Assembly: GCA_021401465.1 (NCBI GenBank)
Contig: JADDMT010000037.1
Location: forward strand, 186,001-250,000
Direction of reading: 5' to 3'
Length of the DNA: 64,000 nt
Origin: Teratosphaeria epicoccoides
Lineage: Eukaryota; Ascomycota; Dothideomycetes; Mycosphaerellales; Teratosphaeriaceae
Made by a program: the position numbers and the translations under genes. The notes under the pieces were generated by a model that searched no databases, was not told where the DNA came from, and saw nothing but the letters and a program-made list of their open reading frames with translations. Shown here in pieces: positions 33,527 through 43,533 of this stretch; the stretch's first letter is position 1, and each line of letters begins with the position of its first letter.

Positions 33527-34837
33527 ATGATCACTCCGGACGCTGTCTACCTCGAATTTGAGAAGTACTGATCGTCCTATACTGTTTGCCATGCACACTA
33601 CTTACATCTGGCAGAACATTAGAGCAGGACGAAGTCCCAGCCGAGCTCCGCTGTGCGTCATGTAAACGATTGGCTGTTCAGGCGATGAAGCTACCGTGTT
33701 GCGATGCGGCTGTATGCAGCTCCTGTGAGTCACTATATCGATGCATTGAAGGAAATATTCCAGGCTGACACCAAGCGCAGGCTCAGAGACTCTCGACCAC
33801 GACTGCCCCATTTGTGACAGCTTCCCACTAGACCGTGCCGAGCTGAAGCCTAACAAGACCCTACAAGTTGGTGTGATCATATGGCTGCAGGCAGAATACA
33901 TGAGGCGGAACAAAGGCGTCAACAAGATCCATCAACAAAACCGCGAATCTTACAAAACGGAAATCGCCAACGCTTCCGCAGCTCATACACAACCGCTCGA
34001 TCTCATTTCTACCGTCAAGGACTGGACGCGCAGGACTGACGGCGGGTTCTCCCGTCATCCATGCCCCGGCAGCGAGCCTTTCGAAGCCATCTCGGCGGTA
34101 CACTCGGACGGTTCCTCGGAGACTACGTTGCGGATTGGTACGAATGCTGGAAAAGACAGGGATCTTCAGGACTTGAGAGGCGATGCTGAGCTGAAGCAAT
34201 TACGAGACAGGATGTACCGTCGGTTGTTATCCTCAGCAGTCTCGGGCGGCTTGCCGGGCGAACCAGATCCATGGGCCTCGCAACTTCGCAGTAAGGGTGA
34301 CGGTGCGGCAGGACGTACGATTCGAGAGCCGATACATGACGTCGAGTGTCCTGCAGGAGATGATGCAGCACAGTCCGGTGGGCGTCTCTCACGAGCTGCT
34401 GTGCCGCATTATACCGCATCTACGAGGTCAAAGCCCGAAACGGCATCGTTTGGCCCCGTAGCTGCCAATTCGGCTGACCGGGAGAAGTGCGACGAGTTCC
34501 TCAATTACCTCAAGATCTACTATTTGACGAAAAACAGTCCCAGTATCAGCGAACCGCCGCTATCAAGGCTGCCGTGCAAGAACATCTTTCACTTGTGCCG
34601 CGCGGTGCTTACCATGGCATGAGGTTCACTTCGGAAGAGGAATGGTGGCTCGGGGTCGCTCAGCGAGAGGAAGCCAGGATTTCTGCCTGGGCGCAGACCA
34701 GGATGAAGGTGGAGGTCAAGGCCAAGGAGTCATGGGACCGAGTTCGGGATCGGAGGAGGGAGCACGCCAGGCGGGAGCAAGAGCGTAAGGAGAGGGCAGC
34801 GGCGGACTTGGAGAAGAGGAAGAGGCGTGGCGTCTGA
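33527..34837 (+). CDS. RING-type zinc-finger protein (3' end of model uncertain)
   Basis: Proposed exons are 33527-33564, 33615-33724 and 33781 onward. The introns are 50 nt (GTACTG donor, GGCAG acceptor) and 56 nt (GTGAGT donor, GGCTGACA branch, GCGCAG acceptor), and phases 2 and 1 fit. Spliced exons 2-3 give a compact RING: LRCASCKRLAVQAMKLPCC, then AVCSSCSETL and HDCPICDSFPLDRAELKPNK. This resembles the RING of Mpe1/RBBP6-like and similar E3 or RNA-processing proteins, but the zinc-knuckle and DWNN domains of Mpe1 are absent, so no symbol is given. Exon 3 runs open to 34622. A different frame (to 34837) has strong coding character (MRFTSEEEWWLGVAQREEA and a charged coiled coil), so a further intron, perhaps starting at a GTAGCT near 34459, or a frameshift, is needed. 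Confidence 0.55.
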
Positions 34838-35138
34838 TTGGAAATACAGAATGACCAGGTTTGAAGATTCTATCGTGACGTCTCGGTAATCGTTCGAGCA
34901 TCGTACGAAGCCAGCAGGTCTGATCTCTGTAGCATGGTGGCTATGCTATCACATACGTCTGCTGCTGACGAAGAATGGCGTGTCCCGCTGATGACCGTGT
35001 TGTATAGGGCCACGCTTTGCTCCAACTCCAACATGATGCTGACTGAGTGCGCTGCTCCTGCTCGAGACTATGGGCTGAGGGAGCATTATCAGTACAACTG
35101 AGGATTTCTCACGGTAGTATGATCGTGTTTTGATCATG
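34838..35138. other. Intergenic, no supported gene
   Basis: Between the RING gene and the small secreted gene (convergent). Nothing seen. Confidence 0.4.
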
Positions 35139-35303
35139 TCATACTGATACGCACCACTCTGGACAGTTGGACTTGTGACACGCGCCATAATCCTTTCCTG
35201 GTTCGTGGCAATATGAGTTGCAGGTTTGACAAGTGACCCATTCGGCTGTAGCGAGAGTGATCGTGCTTGCCAGGAGTGTGAAGACGACAGTGAGGACACG
35301 CAT
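35139..35303 (-). CDS. Small secreted cysteine-rich peptide (6 Cys)
   Basis: Single exon on the minus strand, 54 aa. Signal peptide MRVLTVVFTLLASTITLATA, cleavage predicted before EWVTC. The mature part is only about 34 residues with six Cys in CxxCxxxC, C, C, C order (VTCQTCNSYCHEPG, ACHKSNCPEWC). The frame is open upstream, but this ATG gives the clean signal peptide. Family not recognised. The size and cysteine density fit secreted effectors or antimicrobial-type peptides; that is inference. Confidence 0.55.
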   Translation of the reverse strand: MRVLTVVFTLLASTITLATAEWVTCQTCNSYCHEPGKDYGACHKSNCPEWCVSV

Positions 35304-36137
35304 GTTGTTTGGCTGTTTGCTTGACTGTCTCAATATTTTGAGGATGGCCAGTGAGCTTATGTTGAGTGTGTATTCTCCCTTCGCGATCAAGCGGAGGAAG
35401 GTGGAAGGAAGGCAGGGCGACCAGTAAGGACCGAGGGGTCTTTATCCTCTGCAGCAATTGCCGAATGCTTTCGGGCTGTGAACCACCAATGTCGGCCGCT
35501 TGCAAGGCCGCCCCTGGACAAAATGCAAATGCTCCGCCTCGGCAAGTGTATTCTGATCTCTGCAAGATCGTGTAGGCTGCTCTGGCCAACTTGTATCGCA
35601 TCTCCTGCCGGTTCCACTAAGTTGAGAAGGTAAATTGTTTAAGGTCATAACATCCGCCTCGAGCCTGAACAATACCGACCATGGTGCGGCAGCTTAACCG
35701 GCAAAGAATCCATCCTGAACAAGTCTCACCATGTCATGGGAACCAGTGTCAGGAGTACAGAATGTGGCATGGGCCGAGATGTTTCGGCGACTGACGGGCA
35801 TGCCAAACGTGGGATTGGAGCTTACGATCGTCCGCTCCCTTTTCGCTCCCTTGTGCGTTGATAGCACGTAGCAGCAACCGTGACAGCATCAAAGCTCGGG
35901 CTCACGCGAGCCACGCCCACCTCTGACGTGCAAGCAAAAGTGCAACAGCAGGACCGGCTAGACCTAATCGCTGGTTGACCATCCGAGAGCCCCGGTCGAC
36001 CGGTGTTGAGGATGTGCCATGAGCTTCTGGGGTGTTGGCTCTGTTGCAGAAATTGAGGTAGCTTTATCGGACGGTTTCGGTCGCTAGAGCATGAACAAGA
36101 TCGTCTACGAACACACACCATGCGCTTGGACATGTAT
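35304..36137. other. Intergenic, no supported gene
   Basis: Upstream flank of the small secreted gene and downstream flank of PDX3. No domain-bearing frame seen. Confidence 0.4.
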
Positions 36138-36887
36138 TCAAGGGCTCAATCTCTCGACCTTCCACCTGCCTTCTCCTTCCCTCTGATACTTGAACCGATC
36201 ATGCAACCTACTCTCCCTTCCCTGCCAGAACTCCACCATCTCCGGCTTCACCCTCAAGCCTCCCCAGAACTCCGGCACTGGAATCTCGTCCCTGCCATCA
36301 AACTTCTTCTCCACCTCCGCCACCTGCCTCTCCAACTCCTCCCGTCCACTCAGCACAGAGCTCTGCTGACTTGCCCATGCCCCAATTCTGGAGCCTCGGA
36401 TCCTCGTGTCATAATAAACCTGCGATTCCTCTGAGGTTAACCGTTCGCAGGGACCTTCTACCCGGACCTGCCGTTCCAGTTCGTGCCACCAGAACGTGAG
36501 CGCTGCTTGCGGGTTGGATATGATGTCCGAAGCCTTGCGCGAGGTGAGGAAGTTGGAGTAGATCACGAAGCCTTTCTCGTCAACCTCTTTAAGATAGACC
36601 ATGCGCGCTGAGACGCGGCCAGAGGGTAGCTCTGCGGTTGACAGAGTGACGGTTTCAGGTTGATGAACATTCTCCTTCTGGGCATGGTCGAACCAGATAT
36701 CAAATTGCTTGATTGGGTCTCGATCCAATTGATCGATCGTCAGCGAGCCTTTGGTGTACTGCTGAGCTTGGGCAGATCCATTTGTGCCAGAAGGATTGAG
36801 GATATGTCGTGTTTGACTTGCCATGGTTCGCTTGCGAGGCGTGGAAGCAAAGCGGATCCGGTTTGAAACACGAAAGCTCTTGATCAT
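36138..36887 (-). CDS. PDX3: Pyridoxamine 5'-phosphate oxidase
   Basis: Intronless on the minus strand, 249 aa. The FMN-binding split-barrel is seen from about residue 55 to the end: LDRDPIKQFDIWFDHAQKE, PSGRVSARMVYLKEVDEKGF, IYSNFLTSRKASDI, ALTFWWHELERQVRVEG, WASQQSSVL, and the end block FWGGLRVKPEMVEFWQGRES with RLHDRF. The enzyme oxidises pyridoxine or pyridoxamine phosphate to pyridoxal phosphate using FMN and O2. A basic leader of 21 residues (MIKSFRVSNRIRFASTPRKR) precedes a second in-frame ATG at 36824 with an ACCATGG context, which could give mitochondrial and cytosolic forms. Divergent with POP4 (200 bp apart). Confidence 0.95.
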   Translation of the reverse strand: MIKSFRVSNRIRFASTPRKRTMASQTRHILNPSGTNGSAQAQQYTKGSLTIDQLDRDPIKQFDIWFDHAQKENVHQPETVTLSTAELPSGRVSARMVYLKEVDEKGFVIYSNFLTSRKASDIISNPQAALTFWWHELERQVRVEGPCERLTSEESQVYYDTRIRGSRIGAWASQQSSVLSGREELERQVAEVEKKFDGRDEIPVPEFWGGLRVKPEMVEFWQGRESRLHDRFKYQREGEGRWKVERLSP

Positions 36888-37087
36888 CGAACTAAATAGT
36901 CTCGGCCACTGCGCGCGTTTGCAACGTCGGTGGTTGATGTAAACAATGTGAGGTGCAATTGCAGAATATACATGTAGACTTCCTACTACGTGGATGACTC
37001 ACTCTCGGTAAGTCCCGGCTCCAATGCATTTGCCTTCCCACCACATGTTTCCCAGTCACATGACAATGTGATAAAATAGCTGGCCCA
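36888..37087. promoter_or_regulatory. Shared divergent promoter region of PDX3 and POP4
   Basis: A 200-bp gap between two divergent start codons; contains TCACATGACAATGTG-like palindromic DNA near 37055-37070. Inference from layout. Confidence 0.4.
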
Positions 37088-37789
37088 ATGGTGATCGGAG
37101 GGAAAGAGCACATCGCGGAGTCTCTGCTCAAACGCGCCCACTCGCCCGATACTGCAGCAACAATCTTCCGTGAAAAAGTCAAGCAGCGCCCACTCATTCT
37201 ACGACCGACATCACCAGATCCTAACAGAGATGCTCGGTCTAAACGACAGTATGAGCGCCACCAAGAAGCGAAGGCGCAGCGCAAAAGCAAAAAGCCCAAA
37301 CCTCTATCTGCAAAGCAAAAACGTGCCCTAAGCGTCTACGAAATCCCAAAGTCGCAGCAGAAATACGCCATTTACGTGCCTTTGCATAGACTGTGGTGCT
37401 CCTACATTCGCGAGATCCTTGGCTTGAAAGACGGCTCGAGATCCTGGATCGATGCGAATGGTGCTGGGCCTATGCTGGCGAGTGCGGATTATCATGGCGC
37501 GTTGGTGGAAGTTGTGCGAAGTCGGTGTGTGAGCAGGGTGGGGTTGAAGGGAATTGTGGTGAAGGATACGAAGTTTACGTTTGAGATGGTGACGGAGAGG
37601 GATGAGGTGAAGGTGGCGCCGAAGGAGTCTACAGTGTTCAGGTTTGAAGTGCCGTTGGAGATGGGAGAGGGCGGGGGCGGAGAGGGGAGGAGGCCGCTGG
37701 TGTTTGAGTTGCACGGGAGTCGGTTTGAGACGAGGGCGCCGGATCGGGCGAACAAAAAGGTAAAGGCGCATTATGATCCGGATCTGTGA
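37088..37789 (+). CDS. POP4: RNase P/MRP protein subunit Pop4 (Rpp29)
   Basis: Intronless, 233 aa. A basic N-terminus (KRQYERHQEAKAQRKSKKPK) precedes the Rpp29 Sm-like barrel: YVPLHRLWCSYIREILGL, then ADYHGALVEVVRSRCVSRVG, LKGIVVKDTKFTFEMVT, VFRFEVPLE and FELHGSRFETRAPDRANKK. Pop4 is a core protein of RNase P (tRNA 5' processing) and RNase MRP (rRNA processing) in the nucleus and nucleolus. A Gly/Glu-rich insert (about 205-212) sits in a loop. ATG 37088 is the first in frame. Confidence 0.94.
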   Translation: MVIGGKEHIAESLLKRAHSPDTAATIFREKVKQRPLILRPTSPDPNRDARSKRQYERHQEAKAQRKSKKPKPLSAKQKRALSVYEIPKSQQKYAIYVPLHRLWCSYIREILGLKDGSRSWIDANGAGPMLASADYHGALVEVVRSRCVSRVGLKGIVVKDTKFTFEMVTERDEVKVAPKESTVFRFEVPLEMGEGGGGEGRRPLVFELHGSRFETRAPDRANKKVKAHYDPDL

Positions 37790-40700
37790 CTGAGTGCGTC
37801 TGGCTTCAATGTTACGCTCTACGTTGCATGGGGGTCTCATCGTTGAAGAATCGACAGCGAGCATCTTCCACGAAAGAGATGGCCTTGCTCAAGATAAGTT
37901 GCAGTGCTCGGTCTTCACTGGCCTCGCCTTAGACGAAATATCGCACTTCTTGCCCGACGCTTGCTCGGAACTTCATACCGTTGGCTGCATACAGGACAGG
38001 CTGCGGACATCTTCCCAGGCCAGCAAAAGACACCCATAGCCCTGGTCCAGCCCGGTCTTTTCAGGGTCGATAGCCATTAGCAGAACAGCGCCGCGGCTTT
38101 CTCGAGTGAGGTAGGTACCGAGAAGCGGTCACTTGGTCTCCAGAGTTTGCTGTGCTGGTCAGGCGGAACTCTGCTGTCTAGCGCAAACGGTGAAGCGAAC
38201 TGGGCACATCAAAGAATATTCGTGTTTCGCAAGCCAGCAAAGCCGACAGCGCTACACACCATGCGCCACTTCATGTGAAGTGGAGGCACGGAAGGATCAG
38301 GTTCTGCAGAGCGGCTACTTGTCCACTGTCCAGGGTGCCTCATATCGGATGTTTTCTGGCGCACATGGAGATACTAATCACATTTATGGATCTCATTGTA
38401 CCATTTCCACAACCCAGCGTGATGCGCGCGCAGTAGGTCCTCTAGCCATTCTGCTCTGGCATGATCACCGCGCAGGTACAAAATGTAAGCAGCACGAAGC
38501 ATGTATTTAGATGCCGCATTCTGGCCGGACGCGCTGATCTTCTGCAAGATAGAGCTGTAGGATCCGCTCTTTCTGAGGCTCATTCAACGAAGTCGTTATG
38601 TGGAGGTTCGTCAGGTGTTGTGGGGCTGAACAGGAGTCTGGTTGCAGTCGCGCGTCGTACGAAGTATCCGTTACACTAGACTGGAGTTCTCCAAGTGAAT
38701 CTGTCAAACAATCCAGGATCACAGGGCAGGCAATGCGACTTCTGACAAGCCCTGGAGATAGCCATTGCGGCGCCTATCAGCGGCCCAAAAGTCGTTGCGT
38801 CTCTTTCGAACTGCTGTGAAGCAAAGTTGATCGTACCATCAGGCGACGGCGCGATGTAGGCATCCATCATCGCACTCAATGCATGCAAAGTCCAGCGTAT
38901 AATGTCTCCCCACTTCTTCCCCTTTCTCGTGTGTGGCAATCCCTTGAAAGCTTTCGCTTCTGCAATCAACCTGTCCGCATCAATTCGTCTTTACCTTCGC
39001 CATGTATCAGCCAAGCCAATGGGGTCCATAGATCCTTCGGCACCAGCTTCTGCGTTCTTCAAATGGTACTGTAGTAAACCAGGGCAGCAAATCCGAAGCA
39101 GCAAGCTGAACAGCCCTTTGAGATTGATCATGTTGCGGCAACCCGGAAGCGTTCTACTTCTCATCTGGAGCGCTCAAGGAAGGACTTCAAACTGCTGAAG
39201 CTCAACTCTTTAGATCAGCAAGCTTCCTGAAGTGCTCGACAGAATCTATCCTCGCTTCGCTGGACACGCTCTTGTCCCAGAGATGAACCACGGCACCGAG
39301 GCGTCAAAGACTCATGGGACCAACGTAAATCATGAATCCCCGAAATTACGCCATGCAGTTATGGTCGTACGGTTGGTATCTTTTGATGTCCCGCATGATT
39401 CCATTGCTAGCGAGATTGCAGATTCGCCACTCGCCTCGTCCCCCTGCTCTTGGGGACCCACTTCCCGATGCTGGTTAACATGCTGGAGGCGAACCACGTT
39501 CAGCCATTAAACATCAAATACTTCAATTTCAATCGTGGCGACTTCTTCGTTGTAGCTGCATGGTCACTGGATCTTCCCTGCTTCTGCTACGGCTTCAAAT
39601 GGGTTGCACTGTCTCCGTCCTGCTGTGTTTCCTTTGGAATAACGTCTGTCGGGCCTACCCTCGAGTCACTTATGTGATGGAACAGATTGGGCCAGCATAC
39701 AATGCGTACAGACTGTTCGCACATCCGTACATCAAATCTAACATCGGCTTGGCAACTAGGAGCACCATGCTTACCTGCCTAGATCTTAGGCAGTCACAGC
39801 GTCTACCCGATGAATAGGTGACTCGACTGCTAAACAAGATATGCCAGGAGAGCGCTGTAACGCTCAAGGATATGGCAAGCTGCTTGCTTTTCCTTACTGA
39901 ATAGTTAGCCACAGAGCGAACAGGTTAAGTAATTCTGATTGATCTATGCATTAATTCCTAGCTTATATAACGCGGGAAAGTCAGCGGCAGATTAGTACTT
40001 AGCAAACTTGCTAGCTAGCTCAGTTGATGACTCCCTGTCAAATTAGCTCGCAAGCTGGCTAATTGCTAAGCTACCGTTGACTTCCTCACGTCACGTGACC
40101 AGGTCTTTTTGAAGAACCAATCAGAGGGCAGAGGGGCGGTCAGATTTTTTGTAAGATAGTAAGACAAGCTTGCCAATGAGTCACGATTGACCTAATTTCA
40201 ACCCCCTGAGCCGAGTAAGAGTAGCTCAATTGTAAAGATCTAAGTGGTGCTATCTATTCTACAAAGCTGACAAAAGGACCAAGATTTCGTACGATCTTGC
40301 AAAGGGTCTGTAAGTTGTCGGAGCAGGTGAGCGGCTGACTCACTCGCGCTCAGGTCAGCGATATTACCTGTCCTAAGTGCCCGTGCCAGATTCTTGGGAC
40401 AGAATTTAGAAAGGTCGATTCGGTTCAGCAAGCCGGCGCTAGCGTAGGTATCGGATGCCTGCAGCATACATGTAATAATGCCATTGAATCACCATGTATT
40501 GGGAGCAGCAGAGAACTCCCATATATTGGAGACTCGAGTGTGACATCCAAAGGACCCGGATTCATCCACAATATGCGAGCGTCCTGTAATTCCAAGATGA
40601 GTGTGACCAGAAACGGTAAATCAACGACACGGGCAATCCAATCTTGGATGAGCTATTTCGTACAGGGTCAGTGCCGCTAAGCTCGGTGTTGAGGTACATT

Positions 40701-40903
40701 TTTGAGGAGACAATGGAAGTCTAGATGCATGTGTGGCAGGCTCTGTGAGATCCTGGACCGGGATGCCCAGCGGATTGCCGTCTGCATGACTCTACTACTG
40801 TATCCTTGGACTCCTCTGCACGCGACTCCCGCATTGATTCATCCCATTATTGTTCATTCTTTTTCCTGACCAAAACGCTTCATCATCTGAAGCCGTTCAT
40901 CAT
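37790..40903. other. 3.1-kb gene-poor interval
   Basis: No complete gene is supported. A minus-strand frame at 38676-38969 and a plus-strand frame at 39450-39677 (MGTHFPMLVNMLEANHVQPL) have some coding flavour but no recognisable domain, and may be debris. Bases 39900-40250 are AT-richer and contain an imperfect inverted repeat. The right end must hold the Rad53-like gene's promoter. Confidence 0.5.
39997..40073. repeat. Imperfect inverted repeat (possible MITE or transposon-end remnant)
   Basis: The left arm ACTTAGCAAACTTGCTAGC and the right arm, whose reverse complement begins TAGCTTAGCAATTAGCCAGC, face each other around a spacer with GATGACTCCC. The arms are rich in GCTAGC/AGCTTGC motifs, in locally AT-rich DNA without genes. 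Element family unknown. Confidence 0.4.
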
Positions 40904-43067
40904 ATGGCGCCGCAACAAGAAAAGAGCTCGCTCAAACGGGCCCGAAACTCGACGGCCGATGAGAACGACCCAAAGAAACCTCGGCGCTCTGCCAGACTGT
41001 CAGTCTCGAATAACGATCATCCAGATGAATCAACTGCACACGCCCAGCGAGGTGCCCTGCCATCACCCGTCACCCATCAGGAGTCGGCGGACGGCTCGGA
41101 GACCCGGCTCGGCACCACCACACCACCAGCGAATCTGCAGAAACGACAGGGCGTCACGCCCGAATCGAGTCCAGCAAGACAAGTAACCGGCCTGTCGTCA
41201 CCACCGAACGATACTCAGCCATATTCACAGTTCCTAGCTCCCGTGTCAATATCGTACGAGGTCGAGGATGAGAAGGCTGAGGGGGTATGGGGATATCTGG
41301 TGCCTGTTACAGGGCGCCTGAAGGCGATGGCATTGAAAGAGCGTTCCGCATGTCCTGTTCCAGCCACCGAAACCGGCAGCAGCACAGGCAACGCGAAGGT
41401 CAAGAAGCGGCACTGGCGCGAGAAGGAGCAGAAGTATGAGGAAGACAAGGCGAAGATGGGTGTTCCGGCGGGTGGGTATCTGATTGGCAGACACCCAGAG
41501 TGCGACTACATATTGAGCATGCCAACGGTGAGCAATCGGCACGCTCTCATCTTTCCAGAGAAGCGAAATGGTGAGGCCTTTGCTGTCGTTGAGGATCTCA
41601 GTGGAAATGGTACATACGTCAATGACCAGTACCTTGGTCGCAATGGACGACGAGAACTGCAGGACGGTGATGAAATCTCGATCATCGATCAGGCACGTTT
41701 CGTCTTCCGATATCCACGCGGCAATCGCGACAGCAGCGCCTTCCACCAGCAGTACACACTCAAAGGGCAGTTGGGCAAGGGTCACTTCGCGACAGTCTAT
41801 CTAGCAGCAGAGAAGAAAACGGGGGCGCACTATGCGGTCAAGAAGTTTGAAAAGCGAAGCGGACCAGGTGAGAGGAGCAAGATGGAAGGCCTTCAGCAGG
41901 AGGTTGCTGTGTTGATGGGCGTTAGCCATCCTAACGTGCTGTGTCTTAAGGACACGTTTGATGAACCTGACGGCGTGTACCTACTTTTGGATCTGGCGCC
42001 TGAAGGCGAGCTTTTCAACTACATCGTGATGAAGCAGAAGCTGACTGAGGCTGAGACGCGGAAGCTGTTCATTCAGCTATTCCAGGGTGTGAAATACCTG
42101 GTGAGTCGTGCCCTCCCCTACAACACTAGCAGAATCTTACATGACTTAGCACGAGCGAAATATTGTCCATCGCGACATCAAACCAGAGAACGTCTTGCTT
42201 ATGGACAAGGACCTTACCGTCAAGATTGCGGATTTCGGTCTCGCCAAGATTATTGGCGAAGAATCCTTCACCACAACGTTGTGTGGCACACCCTCCTACG
42301 TCGCGCCAGAGATCCTTGAGCAATCAAACCGGCGGCGCTACACCAAAGCGGTCGACGTATGGTCTCTCGGCGTTGTCCTCTACATCTGTCTGTGCGGCTT
42401 TCCACCTTTCTCAGATGAGCTCTATTCTAAAGACAACCCATACACCCTCAGCCAACAGATCAAACAGGGTCGCTTTGACTATCCATCACCATATTGGGAT
42501 AGTGTTGGCGATCCGGCTCTTGAGCTCATCGACGGCATGCTCACGGTTGATGTGGAAAAACGCATGACCATCGACCAATGCTTGGAGCACCCGTGGACTA
42601 CTGGCCAGGTCCCTAATCTCAACCGAAACGGCAATGAAGGTCAAGCAGGCGGCATGATTAACCCTGTCGATAGTATTGGCGGTCTCGGATCCGCCCTCGC
42701 CGGCCTCGACTTCAGCAAACGCAAGCCTCAGCGCGAGCGCACACTACTTTCTGCCATCAACGACGTCAGAATTGAACGGGTCGTTGAGACGCAGGCTGAC
42801 GAGCCGCCGGTGAAGGTCTTCGACAAGAATCGGGGCCCGCATTTCCATGTGCACGCGGACTCGATCATGCAGGCGAAAGGCGGAAGTGGCGAGCCGGAGA
42901 AGAAGAAGGGACGACCAGAAGAGACAAAGCGGGCGAGACCGGACGAGTTGAGGGATCCGGAAGAGTTTGTGGAGATGGGCGGGAAGGGAGATGAGGTGTT
43001 GTACGATGATGCTGGTGTCAGTCGGTATCCCGATGAGACGATAAGGGCAGGTGCGACACAGGAGTGA
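40904..43067 (+). CDS. FHA-domain checkpoint kinase, Rad53/Cds1/Chk2 family
   Basis: Two exons, 40904-42100 and 42150-43067 (704 aa). The 49-nt intron has a GTGAGT donor and a CTTAG acceptor. A disordered Ser/Thr-rich N-terminus precedes one FHA domain (about residues 188-262, YLIGRHPECDYI, TVSNRHALIF, NGTYVNDQYL). The Ser/Thr kinase domain follows (about 285-540): GKGHFATVYLA, catalytic loop HRDIKPENVLL, DFGLAKI, GTPSYVAPEIL and DVWSLGVVLYICLCGFPPF. The tail is Lys/Glu-rich. The single N-terminal FHA matches S. pombe Cds1 and human Chk2 rather than the two-FHA Rad53. Such kinases act in the nucleus in the replication and DNA-damage checkpoint. ATG 40904 (CATATGGCG) is chosen; the frame is open a little upstream with no ATG. 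Confidence 0.92.
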
Positions 43068-43533
43068 TTGAGTTCACTGGTACCGGCAGCAATTCAGCTC
43101 TTGACCTGCAGGCGGCGGCGGAATAAAATGGCAACTTATCGAAGTGCAGGATAATAGAACTGGCCCTGGAATCAGACTCGGCACAGAACTGTGTGGGCGC
43201 TACGCCGTCGCTGTCGCGAGTGGCTGGCTGGCCTTGACACAAAGTAGTCCATAAGTAGATATCCACACGATTTTCTCGGGTGACAGCGGGGCGTTGGAAT
43301 CCTTGTAATTCTGCGTATACACGACGGCAGCAGAAGCGCATCGACTTCAGGTATGGTGCTGTTAATTGAGATGTACAACAAGTCGAAACGCGCACGCTAG
43401 CAGGCGACGAAATAATCTTTATGCGAGCGTCATCTCGTTTTGTCGTATCGCTTGGTTGCAGCGTTGTAATCATTTTCGGGCAACAGAGGGCGAAGGGCAT
43501 TCTAGCACGCACGCGTTCTTTTACTCTACGACT

